In this document: one piece after another, positions 1 to 5,125 of the stretch
How positions within the stretch are numbered: the first letter of the stretch is position 1
How the letters are laid out: each line of letters begins with the position of its first letter
Assembly (NCBI GenBank): GCA_016838945.1
Contig: JADLKP010000136.1
Span: 1 to 6,411 of the forward strand
Direction: 5' to 3'
DNA from: Methanobrevibacter sp.
GTDB lineage: Archaea; Methanobacteriota; Methanobacteria; Methanobacteriales; Methanobacteriaceae
Length of the DNA: 6,411 bases
Program-made: the position numbers and the translations under genes
Notes under the pieces: model-generated
The model's database searches: none
Told to the model about the DNA's origin: nothing
What the model saw: only the letters and a program-made list of their open reading frames with translations

Positions 1-26
1 TTTATCTTTTTAGTTAATTTCAGCTC

Positions 27-36
27 TTTTTTTTTT
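27..36 (+). terminator. T10 run, possible terminator of a gene left of the window
   Basis: Ten T on the plus strand lie just past the 3' end of the leftward wHTH gene. For that gene the strand is A-rich, so it cannot be its terminator. It would suit a rightward gene ending before position 1, converging on the regulator. Confidence 0.35.
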
Positions 37-40
37 AAAA

Positions 41-307
41 TTAGTTGGATTTCATTAAATTTAAGATTTCTTTACCATAGTCTGTCAATTCGTATAATCG
101 TCCCCGTTTATTTTCAGGATTTAATAAACGAATTAATTCTTTTTCTCTTAATTGACTTAAAACTCTACTGACATTATTTCTATGAATGCCAGTTTTCTTG
201 CTTATGTCTGTAGGTTTCAAAGTTTCTCCTTCTAAAGATTTAAAGACTTTCTCTCGGTTTTTTGACAATTTGATGAATTCTATAATGATTTTTTCAGAGT
301 CTTCCAT
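41..307 (-). CDS. Small winged helix-turn-helix transcriptional regulator
   Basis: This 88-residue protein is essentially one winged-helix DNA-binding domain of the MarR/ArsR-like type common in methanogens. The helix-turn-helix lies at about residues 32-58: TDISKKTG is the first helix and turn, and NNVSRVLSQLREKELI is the recognition helix. A wing follows at about 60-76 (NPENKRGRLYELTDYGKE), with the RGRLYELT strand typical of these regulators. No ligand or metal-binding residues are evident, and there are no cysteines, so the signal it senses is unknown. The ATG is supported by AAGGGAT on the minus strand just upstream. The gene is divergent from polB2, and a regulator in this position often controls itself and sometimes the neighbour. 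That control is inference only; housekeeping polB2 may not be its target. The fold is secure, the regulon unknown. Confidence 0.85.
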   Translation of the reverse strand: MEDSEKIIIEFIKLSKNREKVFKSLEGETLKPTDISKKTGIHRNNVSRVLSQLREKELIRLLNPENKRGRLYELTDYGKEILNLMKSN

Positions 308-343
308 AGCAATCCCTTCAAATGTTTGGTTCTATATCGACTG

Positions 344-352
344 TTTTATATT
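344..352 (-). promoter_or_regulatory. Possible TATA box of the wHTH regulator
   Basis: Read on the minus strand this is AATATAAAA, about 37 nt before the ATG. A transcript starting some 25 nt downstream would have a short leader of about 13 nt that includes the AAGGGAT ribosome-binding site (minus strand, 312-318). The surroundings are very AT-rich, so chance matches are frequent. Confidence 0.4.
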
Positions 353-494
353 ATTTAAACTGTTTTATTTCATATTAACTTATTTACCTTTATCCTATTT
401 ATTTTTTTGTAGGCTAAGTTTTGGTTTAATATATAAAACTATTCTTACTATTAACTTAGCTATTGGATATTAAATGTTTATCTTCATTATATCT

Positions 495-560
495 ATTAGA
501 TAGTTATTTGATAGATATTAGATAGATAACAGATTAATAATAGATAGATAATATATAGAT
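495..560. repeat. Three imperfect 22-bp direct repeats in the divergent spacer
   Basis: Units begin at 495, 517 and 539, exactly 22 bp apart. They share a core of the form A(T/A)TAGATAG(A/T)TA. Pairwise identity by eye is 16-17 of 22 positions. The spacing equals about two helical turns, so the cores face the same side of the DNA, as in arrays of regulator sites. The repeat lies between the divergent wHTH gene and polB2, nearly 190 nt from either start codon. It could equally be a drifted GATA-type simple repeat. The remainder of the 308-734 spacer is AT-rich with no coding potential. Confidence 0.55.
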
Positions 561-586
561 AAAAACAGTTAGAGGATTAATAGGTC

Positions 587-628
587 GTTTTTTGGAATTT
601 TTAGAACTTTTAGTTAGTTTTTTGAATT
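587..628. repeat. Pair of direct repeats GTTTTTTG(G)AATT, 30 bp apart
   Basis: GTTTTTTGGAATT at 587-599 recurs as GTTTTTTGAATT at 617-628, differing by one G. The copies start 30 bp apart. They lie in the spacer upstream of polB2, after the 22-bp repeats. Their role is unknown, and the low complexity of the region makes chance a real possibility. Confidence 0.3.
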
Positions 629-694
629 ATTGGAAAAAATAATATTACTTAATTTATTCAATACATAATTATTAAAAAGATAAGAATAATATAA

Positions 695-703
695 TTATAT
701 ATA
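695..703 (+). promoter_or_regulatory. Possible TATA box of polB2
   Basis: TTATATATA lies about 30 nt before the ribosome-binding site AGGTG (725-729) and 32 nt before the ATG. Archaeal start sites lie about 25 nt after the TATA box, which would give a very short leader beginning close to AGGTG. Other AT-rich stretches just upstream, around 683-694, could serve instead. Confidence 0.4.
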
Positions 704-734
704 GAAAATTAAAATAATTTTTTCAGGTGTAAAT

Positions 735-1415
735 ATGATTGAATCTCCAGAACAGATAGCTATTGAAAATGAGATAAAAGTGCAGAAAGATAAGTTTTTA
801 TCTTATTTTAATGGATCTTTACCTGATACAATGGAATTGGAATTTGAAGGATTCTACAGAAGGGGATTCTTTGTAAGCAAAAAGAGGTATGCTGTAATTG
901 AAGACGGCAAGATCATTGCAAAGGGTCTTGAACTTGTCAGAAGAGATTGGGCACCAATAGCTAAGAAAACTCAGGAAGATATTTTAATGGCTATCTTAAA
1001 GGAAGGGGATGTTAAAAAGGCTGAAAAAATAATAAGTAAAGTTCTAAAGCAAATAAAATCAGGTAATTTGGATAGGAAGGAACTGATCATTCACACTCAA
1101 ATCACAAAAAACCTTGATGACTATAAGCAAGTAGGTCCTCATGTTGTTGCTGCCCGTGAAATAGAGGCACATGGAATTAAAGTTGGAAAAGGAACCATTG
1201 TGCAATATATAATCAGCAAAGGCAAAGGTTCAATCAGCCAAAGAGCAGTACCTTATGAATATAGTGAAGGAATTGAATATGATAAGGAGTATTATATTGA
1301 AAACCAATTGATTCCTGCGGTTTCAAGGATGATGGAACCTTTAGGATATAACAAGGAAAAATTGATGGAGTTATCTTCCAATGAAAGGCAACAAAGCTTG
1401 GATGCTTTCTTTTAA
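735..1415 (+). CDS. polB2: DNA polymerase B, small (C-terminal) subunit of the split enzyme, PolB2
   Basis: This encodes the C-terminal part of a family B replicative DNA polymerase made as two polypeptides. At 226 residues it matches the Methanothermobacter PolB2 (MTH208, 223 residues). By comparison with one-piece archaeal enzymes such as Pfu, it begins just after polymerase motif C (YxDTD), which is absent here and must be in the large subunit encoded elsewhere. Visible in order are GFYRRGFFVSKKRYAV (about 39-54, the KKRY motif at the palm-thumb border), GLELVRRDW (64-72), GPHV (134-137) and YDKEYYIENQLIPAV (182-196) of the thumb. The C-terminus QQSLDAFF (219-226) fits a PCNA-binding PIP box, QxxLxxFF. 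The start is supported by AGGTG five nt before the ATG. It should be catalytically inactive without PolB1. The match is unambiguous; it is not a pseudogene or truncation, since the split is a lineage trait. Confidence 0.95.
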   Translation: MIESPEQIAIENEIKVQKDKFLSYFNGSLPDTMELEFEGFYRRGFFVSKKRYAVIEDGKIIAKGLELVRRDWAPIAKKTQEDILMAILKEGDVKKAEKIISKVLKQIKSGNLDRKELIIHTQITKNLDDYKQVGPHVVAAREIEAHGIKVGKGTIVQYIISKGKGSISQRAVPYEYSEGIEYDKEYYIENQLIPAVSRMMEPLGYNKEKLMELSSNERQQSLDAFF

Positions 1416-1470
1416 TTCCAAATCACTGGCAATTTATGGATGATTTAATTAAATAAATTATCATTAGGAA

Positions 1471-1478
1471 TTTATATA
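1471..1478 (+). promoter_or_regulatory. TATA box of the HAD gene
   Basis: TTTATATA matches the archaeal TATA consensus well and lies in the 140-nt gap after polB2. A start about 25 nt downstream, near 1500, would give a leader of roughly 55 nt. A weak ATGAT/ATCAT inverted repeat (1440-1464) sits just upstream. No strong oligo-T terminator separates polB2 from this promoter, so read-through is possible. Confidence 0.5.
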
Positions 1479-1546
1479 TAATAATAAAATAAATATATTA
1501 ATTAGTAATAAATCTGTTGACAATTAAAAAAGAATTTTATATTTTT

Positions 1547-1550
1547 GGTG
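1547..1550 (+). promoter_or_regulatory. Shine-Dalgarno GGTG that decides the HAD start
   Basis: GGTG ends five nt before the ATG at 1556. The same spacing is seen at polB2 and at the RDD gene. The upstream in-frame TTG at 1517 has no such site, and the ATG at 1553 would leave only two nt. Confidence 0.6.
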
Positions 1551-1555
1551 TGATG

Positions 1556-2236
1556 ATGACAAAAGCTGTATTTTTCGATATTGATGATACTCTTGTAGAC
1601 ACTTCCAGTTTTGCTGATTTGGCAAGACATGCTGCTATTGAAAGTATGTGCAATAACGGTTTGCCTTTAGAACCAGATGAAGCATACGATCTATTAAAGG
1701 ATATTATTAAAGAGAAAGGTTCAAATTATTCCAAACACTTTAATATATTGACTGAAGAAGTTTTAGGTAAGGAAGACCCTCTTTTGGTAGCTATTGGTAT
1801 GACAACATACCATAACGTTAAATTTGCTCTTTTAAGGCCTTTCCCTAGAACCAGTGCAATATTGATTTATCTTAAAAGTAAAGGGTATAAATTAGGGGCT
1901 ATTACAAACGGCATCACCATTAAGCAGTGGGAAAAATTAGTTAGATTAAACTTATACCACTTTTTTGATATTGTTATCACTTCAGAAGAAGTAGGTGTTG
2001 AAAAGCCAGATCCTGAAATATATATTGAAGCATGCAGAAGAATGGCATGTGATGTTAAAAAAAGTATTATGGTTGGAAATAAGCTTGATGTTGACTGTAT
2101 GGGAGCAGTTAACGCTGGAATGAGCGCTATTCTTGTAAACTCTACTTTAGATGAAGAAGAAAAGGAAAGAGTCAATGAAGAAGACATCGATATCATTGTT
2201 TTAGATAGTATTTCCGATGTTGATACTGTTTTATAG
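1556..2236 (+). CDS. HAD-superfamily (subfamily IA) hydrolase, TIGR02253-like
   Basis: A 226-residue cytoplasmic phosphatase-like protein of the haloacid dehalogenase superfamily. Motif I is FFDIDDTLVDT, with D8 as nucleophile and D10 as acid/base. A helical cap spans about 15-95, motif II is ITNG (T117), motif III is K150 in GVEKPDPEIY, and motif IV is VGNKLDVD (173-180). The GVEKPDPEIY stretch and overall length resemble the archaeal TIGR02253 group, whose substrate is not established. Motif IV has Asn175 where Asp is usual (VGDxxxxD), leaving D178 and D180 as acidic residues, so activity is likely but not certain. An in-frame TTG at 1517 would add 13 residues but lacks a ribosome-binding site; GGTG at 1547-1550 favours this ATG. 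The gene follows polB2 in the same direction but has its own TATA box. The family is secure, the substrate unknown. Confidence 0.88.
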   Translation: MTKAVFFDIDDTLVDTSSFADLARHAAIESMCNNGLPLEPDEAYDLLKDIIKEKGSNYSKHFNILTEEVLGKEDPLLVAIGMTTYHNVKFALLRPFPRTSAILIYLKSKGYKLGAITNGITIKQWEKLVRLNLYHFFDIVITSEEVGVEKPDPEIYIEACRRMACDVKKSIMVGNKLDVDCMGAVNAGMSAILVNSTLDEEEKERVNEEDIDIIVLDSISDVDTVL

Positions 2237-2270
2237 CGATTGAAATCAATTTAATTTTTAATTAAATTTT

Positions 2271-2330
2271 CTATTTATTTTACTTTATTTTAATTTATTC
2301 TAATTTATTTTAATTTATTTTAATTTATTT
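2271..2330 (+). repeat. Six-copy 10-bp T-rich tandem array downstream of the HAD gene
   Basis: Six consecutive 10-nt units begin at 2271, 2281, 2291, 2301, 2311 and 2321. The last three are identical TAATTTATTT; the earlier three differ at one to three positions (CTATTTATTT, TACTTTATTT, TAATTTATTC). The array begins 34 nt after the HAD stop codon. As RNA it is a series of short U-runs, which fits an archaeal U-rich terminator region. The 10-bp period, close to one helical turn, would also suit curved DNA upstream of the next gene. The increasing identity toward the right end suggests recent slippage expansion. Confidence 0.75.
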
Positions 2331-2389
2331 AATTGTTTTTTATGGTCTTATTTAGTTAATCATATTTATTCAAGTTTAGGGATGTTATT

Positions 2390-2983
2390 ATGGCACTTGT
2401 TATATGTCCAGATTGTGGTAAAGAAGAAGATAATGCAAATAGATTTTGCAAAAACTGTGGAGCAGACTTAACTGATGTAGAGCCTATTCCTGAAAAGGAA
2501 GAAATAATGAATGGTGCTGATGAAAGTGTTGAGGTTTTACAGGAGATTATTGCTGATCCGATTGAAGAAAAAGCTGAAGATTCTGCTTTAAGGAAATGTC
2601 CTAATTGTGGCACTGAATTGAAATATGGTGGAAAATTCTGTCCTAACTGTGGTGCCAGTTTAGAGGCTGTTTCCAATTGCGATGTTCCTAAAACTAATAT
2701 GGAAGTTAAGGCTGCTGCAAATCAACCAACTGTCACTACAAAGAAAAATCCTATTGTTGCAGCTATTCTATCATTAATTTTTCCGGGAATTGGGCAATTG
2801 TACATTGGTCAAAATAATAAAGGTGGCCTTTTTGTAGTTCTTGCAGCAGTTTCTATTGTCTTAATGGTTTTATTGATAGGATTTATCCTTTATGTATTGT
2901 TTTGGCTATGGGCAATATTTGATGCATACGCTTCTGCTCAAAAATTGAATAATGGTGAATTGGTTGAAGATGCCCTATTTTAA
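2390..2983 (+). CDS. Double zinc-ribbon protein with C-terminal TM2-like membrane domain
   Basis: A 197-residue protein of unknown function. Two zinc ribbons lie at the N-terminal end: C6-x2-C9 with C20-x2-C23, and C70-x2-C73 with C84-x2-C87. They are separated by an acidic linker (about 28-66). A second linker (about 89-117) leads to a membrane region with hydrophobic segments at about 121-138 and 146-177. The signature PGIGQLYIGQNNKGG (132-146) and the closing WAIFDAY (174-180) are typical of the TM2 family. The zinc ribbons probably face the cytoplasm, and such modules often bind proteins or nucleic acid. Partners cannot be read from context, since neighbouring genes are unrelated. The start follows an AGGGAT-like ribosome-binding site (2378-2383). 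The start has no secretion signal. The domain architecture is clear; any function as sensor or scaffold is guesswork. Confidence 0.85.
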   Translation: MALVICPDCGKEEDNANRFCKNCGADLTDVEPIPEKEEIMNGADESVEVLQEIIADPIEEKAEDSALRKCPNCGTELKYGGKFCPNCGASLEAVSNCDVPKTNMEVKAAANQPTVTTKKNPIVAAILSLIFPGIGQLYIGQNNKGGLFVVLAAVSIVLMVLLIGFILYVLFWLWAIFDAYASAQKLNNGELVEDALF

Positions 2984-3001
2984 GGTATCAAAATAGTTAC
3001 C

Positions 3002-3009
3002 TTTATATA
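3002..3009 (+). promoter_or_regulatory. TATA box upstream of the candidate ncRNA
   Basis: TTTATATA matches the archaeal consensus. It lies 18 nt after the stop codon of the zinc-ribbon gene and about 310 nt before the S8e start. The expected transcription start, near 3031-3033, coincides with the first inverted repeat. A second TATA-like stretch at about 3020-3030 could move the start some 20 nt downstream. Confidence 0.5.
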
Positions 3010-3030
3010 TAGTTTTGAATATAAATATAT

Positions 3031-3196
3031 ACATTCTTATTTTATCTTGCAGTAAGAATCATTAATTAACTTGCTTATTTATGAGAATCTAATTCTCAAT
3101 CATAAAAAATAAATCAAAAATAAATTTCAATAATTATTGAAAATGAATTTTTATTGGGTTTATCTCTTATCAAGCAGAGCGGTCAGCTTGTTTTTT
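3031..3196 (+). ncRNA. Candidate small structured RNA with terminator hairpin
   Basis: The 338-nt gap between the zinc-ribbon gene and S8e holds four inverted repeats in a row. These are ATTCTTA/TAAGAAT (3033-3039 with 3053-3059), GAGAAT/ATTCTC with a 3-nt loop (3083-3097, extended by TTTAT/ATAAA across a 4-nt bulge to 3078-3106), a perfect 18-bp palindrome (3125-3142), and CAAGC/GCTTG (3171-3190) followed by T6. A TATA box sits about 25 nt before the first stem. S8e has its own TATA-like element further on, so this stretch is not required as its leader. No C/D-box or tRNA features were recognised. It could instead be the 3' UTR of the upstream gene plus chance AT-rich palindromes. It is a candidate only and its function is unknown. 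Confidence 0.35.
3171..3196 (+). terminator. Hairpin plus T6, intrinsic-type terminator
   Basis: CAAGC (3171-3175) pairs with GCTTG (3186-3190). Inside, an A-A mismatch is followed by GA/TC pairs closing a GCGG loop. Six T residues follow directly (3191-3196). This is clearly richer in G+C than its surroundings. The T-run follows on the plus strand only, so it would end a rightward transcript. Archaea terminate mainly on the T-run; the hairpin may also stabilise the RNA 3' end. Confidence 0.5.
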
Positions 3197-3273
3197 GAGT
3201 TTTATTTTAAAAAATTTATTCCATTAGATTACTTTATGTAAATTTATTGGTATCTCGGTGGAATTAAAGAATA

Positions 3274-3281
3274 TTTTATAA
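3274..3281 (+). promoter_or_regulatory. Possible TATA box of the S8e gene
   Basis: TTTTATAA lies about 48 nt before the S8e ATG. A start near 3302 would give a leader of about 20 nt containing the strong AAGGAGAT ribosome-binding site (3308-3315). Confidence 0.4.
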
Positions 3282-3321
3282 TTACATAGATTACGGAAAA
3301 ATAATATAAGGAGATATTGTT

Positions 3322-3699
3322 ATGGCTATTTGTCAAGGAAAATCAACCAGATCCCCATCTGGTGCTAGAAGAGTTGCAAACCGTGGTAAAAGGAAAAGCG
3401 AATTAGGTAGAGAATCTGCAGAAACCAGATTAGGTGAGAAAAACTTAAGAAAGATCAGAACTCGTGGCGGAAATGAAAAACACAGATTAGCTGGAGATAA
3501 CAAAATCAACGTTATCGACACTGAAGGTAAAGCTCACACTGTAGAAATCTTCAATGTAATTGAAAACAGTGCTAACCCAAACTACGTAAGAAGGAACATC
3601 ATTACCAAAGGTGCTATTGTAGAAACCGAACTCGGTCATGCAAAAGTCACTTCCAGACCTGGTCAAGATGGTGTTATTAACGGAGTTATCGTAGAATAA
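3322..3699 (+). CDS. rps8e: 30S ribosomal protein S8e
   Basis: A 125-residue basic protein of the small ribosomal subunit, present in archaea and eukaryotes but not bacteria. Recognisable family segments are GKSTRSPSGARR (about 6-17) with the following Arg/Lys-rich stretch to residue 30, IRTRGGNEKHRL (45-56), NYVRRNIITKGA (87-98) and the C-terminal TSRPGQDGVINGVIVE (110-125). The length fits the short archaeal form, which lacks the insertions of eukaryotic eS8. The start is well set by AAGGAGAT eight nt upstream, one of the two strongest ribosome-binding sites in the window. It has its own TATA-like element and is followed by T-runs, so it is probably transcribed alone rather than in a ribosomal operon. 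Confidence 0.97.
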   Translation: MAICQGKSTRSPSGARRVANRGKRKSELGRESAETRLGEKNLRKIRTRGGNEKHRLAGDNKINVIDTEGKAHTVEIFNVIENSANPNYVRRNIITKGAIVETELGHAKVTSRPGQDGVINGVIVE

Positions 3700-3710
3700 T
3701 TCTGTTATTC

Positions 3711-3728
3711 TTTTTTCTTATTTTTTTT
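3711..3728 (+). terminator. Oligo-T terminator after S8e
   Basis: T6 (3711-3716) and T8 (3721-3728) begin 12 nt after the S8e stop codon, with no stable hairpin before them. This is the usual archaeal form, in which U-runs alone promote termination. Confidence 0.6.
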
Positions 3729-3773
3729 AAACTTTTCTAAACATTTAAACTTTATTTTTAAATCTTTTGATTA

Positions 3774-3850
3774 ATTCTATTTTAATTCTATTTTAGTTCT
3801 ATTTTAGTTCTATTTTAGTTCTATTTTAATGCTGTTTTAATTCTTTTTGT
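3774..3850 (+). repeat. Seven-copy 11-bp T-rich tandem array downstream of S8e
   Basis: Seven contiguous 11-nt units run from 3774. Two are ATTCTATTTTA, three GTTCTATTTTA, then ATGCTGTTTTA, and finally a degenerate ATTCTTTTTGT. The five central copies differ only at the first base. The array lies about 75 nt past the S8e stop, after the T6/T8 tracts, and some 225 nt before hypE. It contains a U4 run per unit in the rightward transcript, so it could back up termination. The period is near one helical turn. Copies are contiguous with no spacers, which excludes a CRISPR. Confidence 0.8.
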
Positions 3851-3961
3851 ATTTTTAGCTATTTTTTTTATAAAATTTATTTTGCTTTACTCACATCACT
3901 ACCTCAAATTTTTATAAAAATAGGAAATGCTTATTTAATATTAAAACTATATATTATAATG

Positions 3962-3969
3962 TTATATAA
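3962..3969 (+). promoter_or_regulatory. Possible TATA box of hypE
   Basis: TTATATAA lies about 105 nt before the hypE ATG. A start near 3990 would give a leader of about 85 nt that includes the hairpin at 4017-4044. Other candidates exist nearby, such as CTATATATT at 3948-3956, so the exact element is uncertain. Confidence 0.35.
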
Positions 3970-4006
3970 TATTAAGATAAAAATAAATCTTTTAATTTTT
4001 GGATGG

Positions 4007-4044
4007 AAAGCATTGTTTAAAGATAATCTGCTTTTTATCTTTAA
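4007..4044 (+). promoter_or_regulatory. Structured leader of hypE: 10-bp hairpin with alternative pairing
   Basis: TTAAAGATAA (4017-4026) and TTATCTTTAA (4035-4044) are perfect complements, giving a 10-bp stem with the 8-nt loop TCTGCTTT. Six loop bases, TGCTTT (4029-4034), are complementary to AAAGCA (4007-4012) just upstream. The two pairings interleave, so they would be alternatives or, if some pairs open, a pseudoknot. The stem ends 19 nt before the AAGGAGAT ribosome-binding site. It matches no riboswitch class I recognise. It may affect translation or transcript stability, but this is inferred from position alone. Confidence 0.35.
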
Positions 4045-4074
4045 TTTAATTATTCATGTATTTAAGGAGATAAA

Positions 4075-5085
4075 ATGAAAATAGGAATGTCACATGGTGC
4101 TGGTGGAGAGGTTATGGGAAATCTGATCTCACAAACCATTCTTAATAATTTATCAAAAAAATCAGTTGAAGGAGGATATGGATTAGACGCTTTGGATGAT
4201 GGAGCTACTATCCCTCTTGGCGATTATGAAATCGTTGTTACAACTGATGGTCATACTGTTAATCCATTATTCTTCCCAGGTGGAGATATAGGAAGAATAT
4301 CTGCAGCAGGAACAATCAATGATGTTTCTGTTATGGGTGCAAAACCTTTAGCTATTTCAAATGCTATGATTTTGCAGGAAGGTTTTCCGATTGAAGATTT
4401 GGACAAGATCATCAAATCTTTAAGTGATACCTGTGAAGAAGCGGATGTAGCTGTAATTACCGGTGATACCAAAGTTATGGAACAAGACAAGCTTGATGGA
4501 ATTGTAATTGTAACTACTGGTATCGGAATTGCTAAAAAAGGAGAAGTAATTAAGGATTCAACCTTAAGTGTTGGAGATAAGATAATCATTACCGGCAGTG
4601 TTGGAGACCATGGAATGAGCTTGATGTCCTTTAGAGAAGGATTCGGTTTTGAAACCGAACTTAAGTCTGATGTGGCTCCAATGTGGGGAATTATTTCCAA
4701 AGCTCTTGAAGTGGGTGGAGTAACAGCTATGAAAGATCCAACTCGTGGCGGCCTTGCAAACTGTATAAATGAAATGGCTCGTAAATCTGGAGTTGGTGTA
4801 ATGCTTAAAGATGAAGCAATTCCTGTTAAGGAAGAAGTAAGGGCGGCATCTGACATGTTAGGAATTGACCCATATGAAGTTGCTAATGAAGGTAAGGTTT
4901 TAATGGGTGTTAAGGCTGAAAAGGCTGAAGAAATATTGGCAGCCATTAAAACTGACAAATATGGTAAGGATGCGGCTATTATTGGTGAAGTAATTGATGA
5001 TGATAAGGTATTGATTGAAACAGGCATTGGTGGAGTAAGAATACTGGAAACTCCTATAGCTGACCCTGTTCCAAGAGTATGTTAA
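4075..5085 (+). CDS. hypE: Hydrogenase maturation protein HypE
   Basis: HypE acts in the cytoplasm with HypF to make the cyanide ligands of the [NiFe]-hydrogenase active site. HypF carbamoylates the C-terminal Cys of HypE, and HypE dehydrates it to thiocyanate using ATP. The 336-residue length is normal. Visible features are SHGAGG (6-11), DDGA (41-44), the GGDIGR-AAGTINDVSVMGAKP segment of the dimer/ATP-binding domain (69-91), TGDTKVM (129-135), DPTRGG (221-226), NEGK (271-274) and the terminal PRVC, with Cys336 as the modified residue. All essential elements are intact. The strong AAGGAGAT (4064-4071) fixes the ATG. Other hyp genes are not in this window, so the maturation set is dispersed here. 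The RDD gene follows after 40 nt and may share its transcript. In this lineage the substrates would be the methanogenesis hydrogenases, which is inference. Confidence 0.97.
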   Translation: MKIGMSHGAGGEVMGNLISQTILNNLSKKSVEGGYGLDALDDGATIPLGDYEIVVTTDGHTVNPLFFPGGDIGRISAAGTINDVSVMGAKPLAISNAMILQEGFPIEDLDKIIKSLSDTCEEADVAVITGDTKVMEQDKLDGIVIVTTGIGIAKKGEVIKDSTLSVGDKIIITGSVGDHGMSLMSFREGFGFETELKSDVAPMWGIISKALEVGGVTAMKDPTRGGLANCINEMARKSGVGVMLKDEAIPVKEEVRAASDMLGIDPYEVANEGKVLMGVKAEKAEEILAAIKTDKYGKDAAIIGEVIDDDKVLIETGIGGVRILETPIADPVPRVC

Positions 5086-5116
5086 AATTATAATATTAAT
5101 AAATAAATGAATTGAT

Positions 5117-5122
5117 GGTGAT
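5117..5122 (+). promoter_or_regulatory. Shine-Dalgarno GGTGAT that decides the RDD start
   Basis: GGTGAT is complementary to the archaeal 16S rRNA 3' end. Its GGTG core ends five nt before the ATG at 5126. The TTG at 5123 would directly abut the site and is therefore unlikely to be the start. Confidence 0.6.
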
Positions 5123-5125
5123 TTG

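Noticed and set aside
186..473. Plus-strand 95-residue reading frame overlapping the wHTH gene
   Set aside because: The first part is antisense to the regulator and the rest is hydrophobic only because the DNA is T-rich. It has no ribosome-binding site or domain.
1867..2676. Antisense frames at 1867-2196 and 2356-2676
   Set aside because: Both are Ser-rich shadows of the HAD and zinc-ribbon genes, whose sense frames carry clear family motifs.
3143..3241. 32-codon reading frame across the terminator hairpin
   Set aside because: It has no ribosome-binding site, an aromatic-rich composition expected of T-rich DNA, and it overlaps the hairpin and T6. It is more likely chance than a small protein.
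2984..3321. tRNA or C/D-box RNA in the long gap
   Set aside because: No cloverleaf, no T-loop GTTCRA motif and no paired C and D boxes were found. The arms seen are too AT-rich for a tRNA.
3774..3850. CRISPR array
   Set aside because: Units are 11 bp and contiguous with no unique spacers, so it is a simple tandem repeat despite the Cas4-like gene downstream.
4251..5027. 258-residue reading frame antisense to hypE
   Set aside because: It lies wholly inside the hypE gene on the other strand, is low-complexity Ser/Ile/Pro-rich, and has no recognisable motif. It is a codon-bias shadow.
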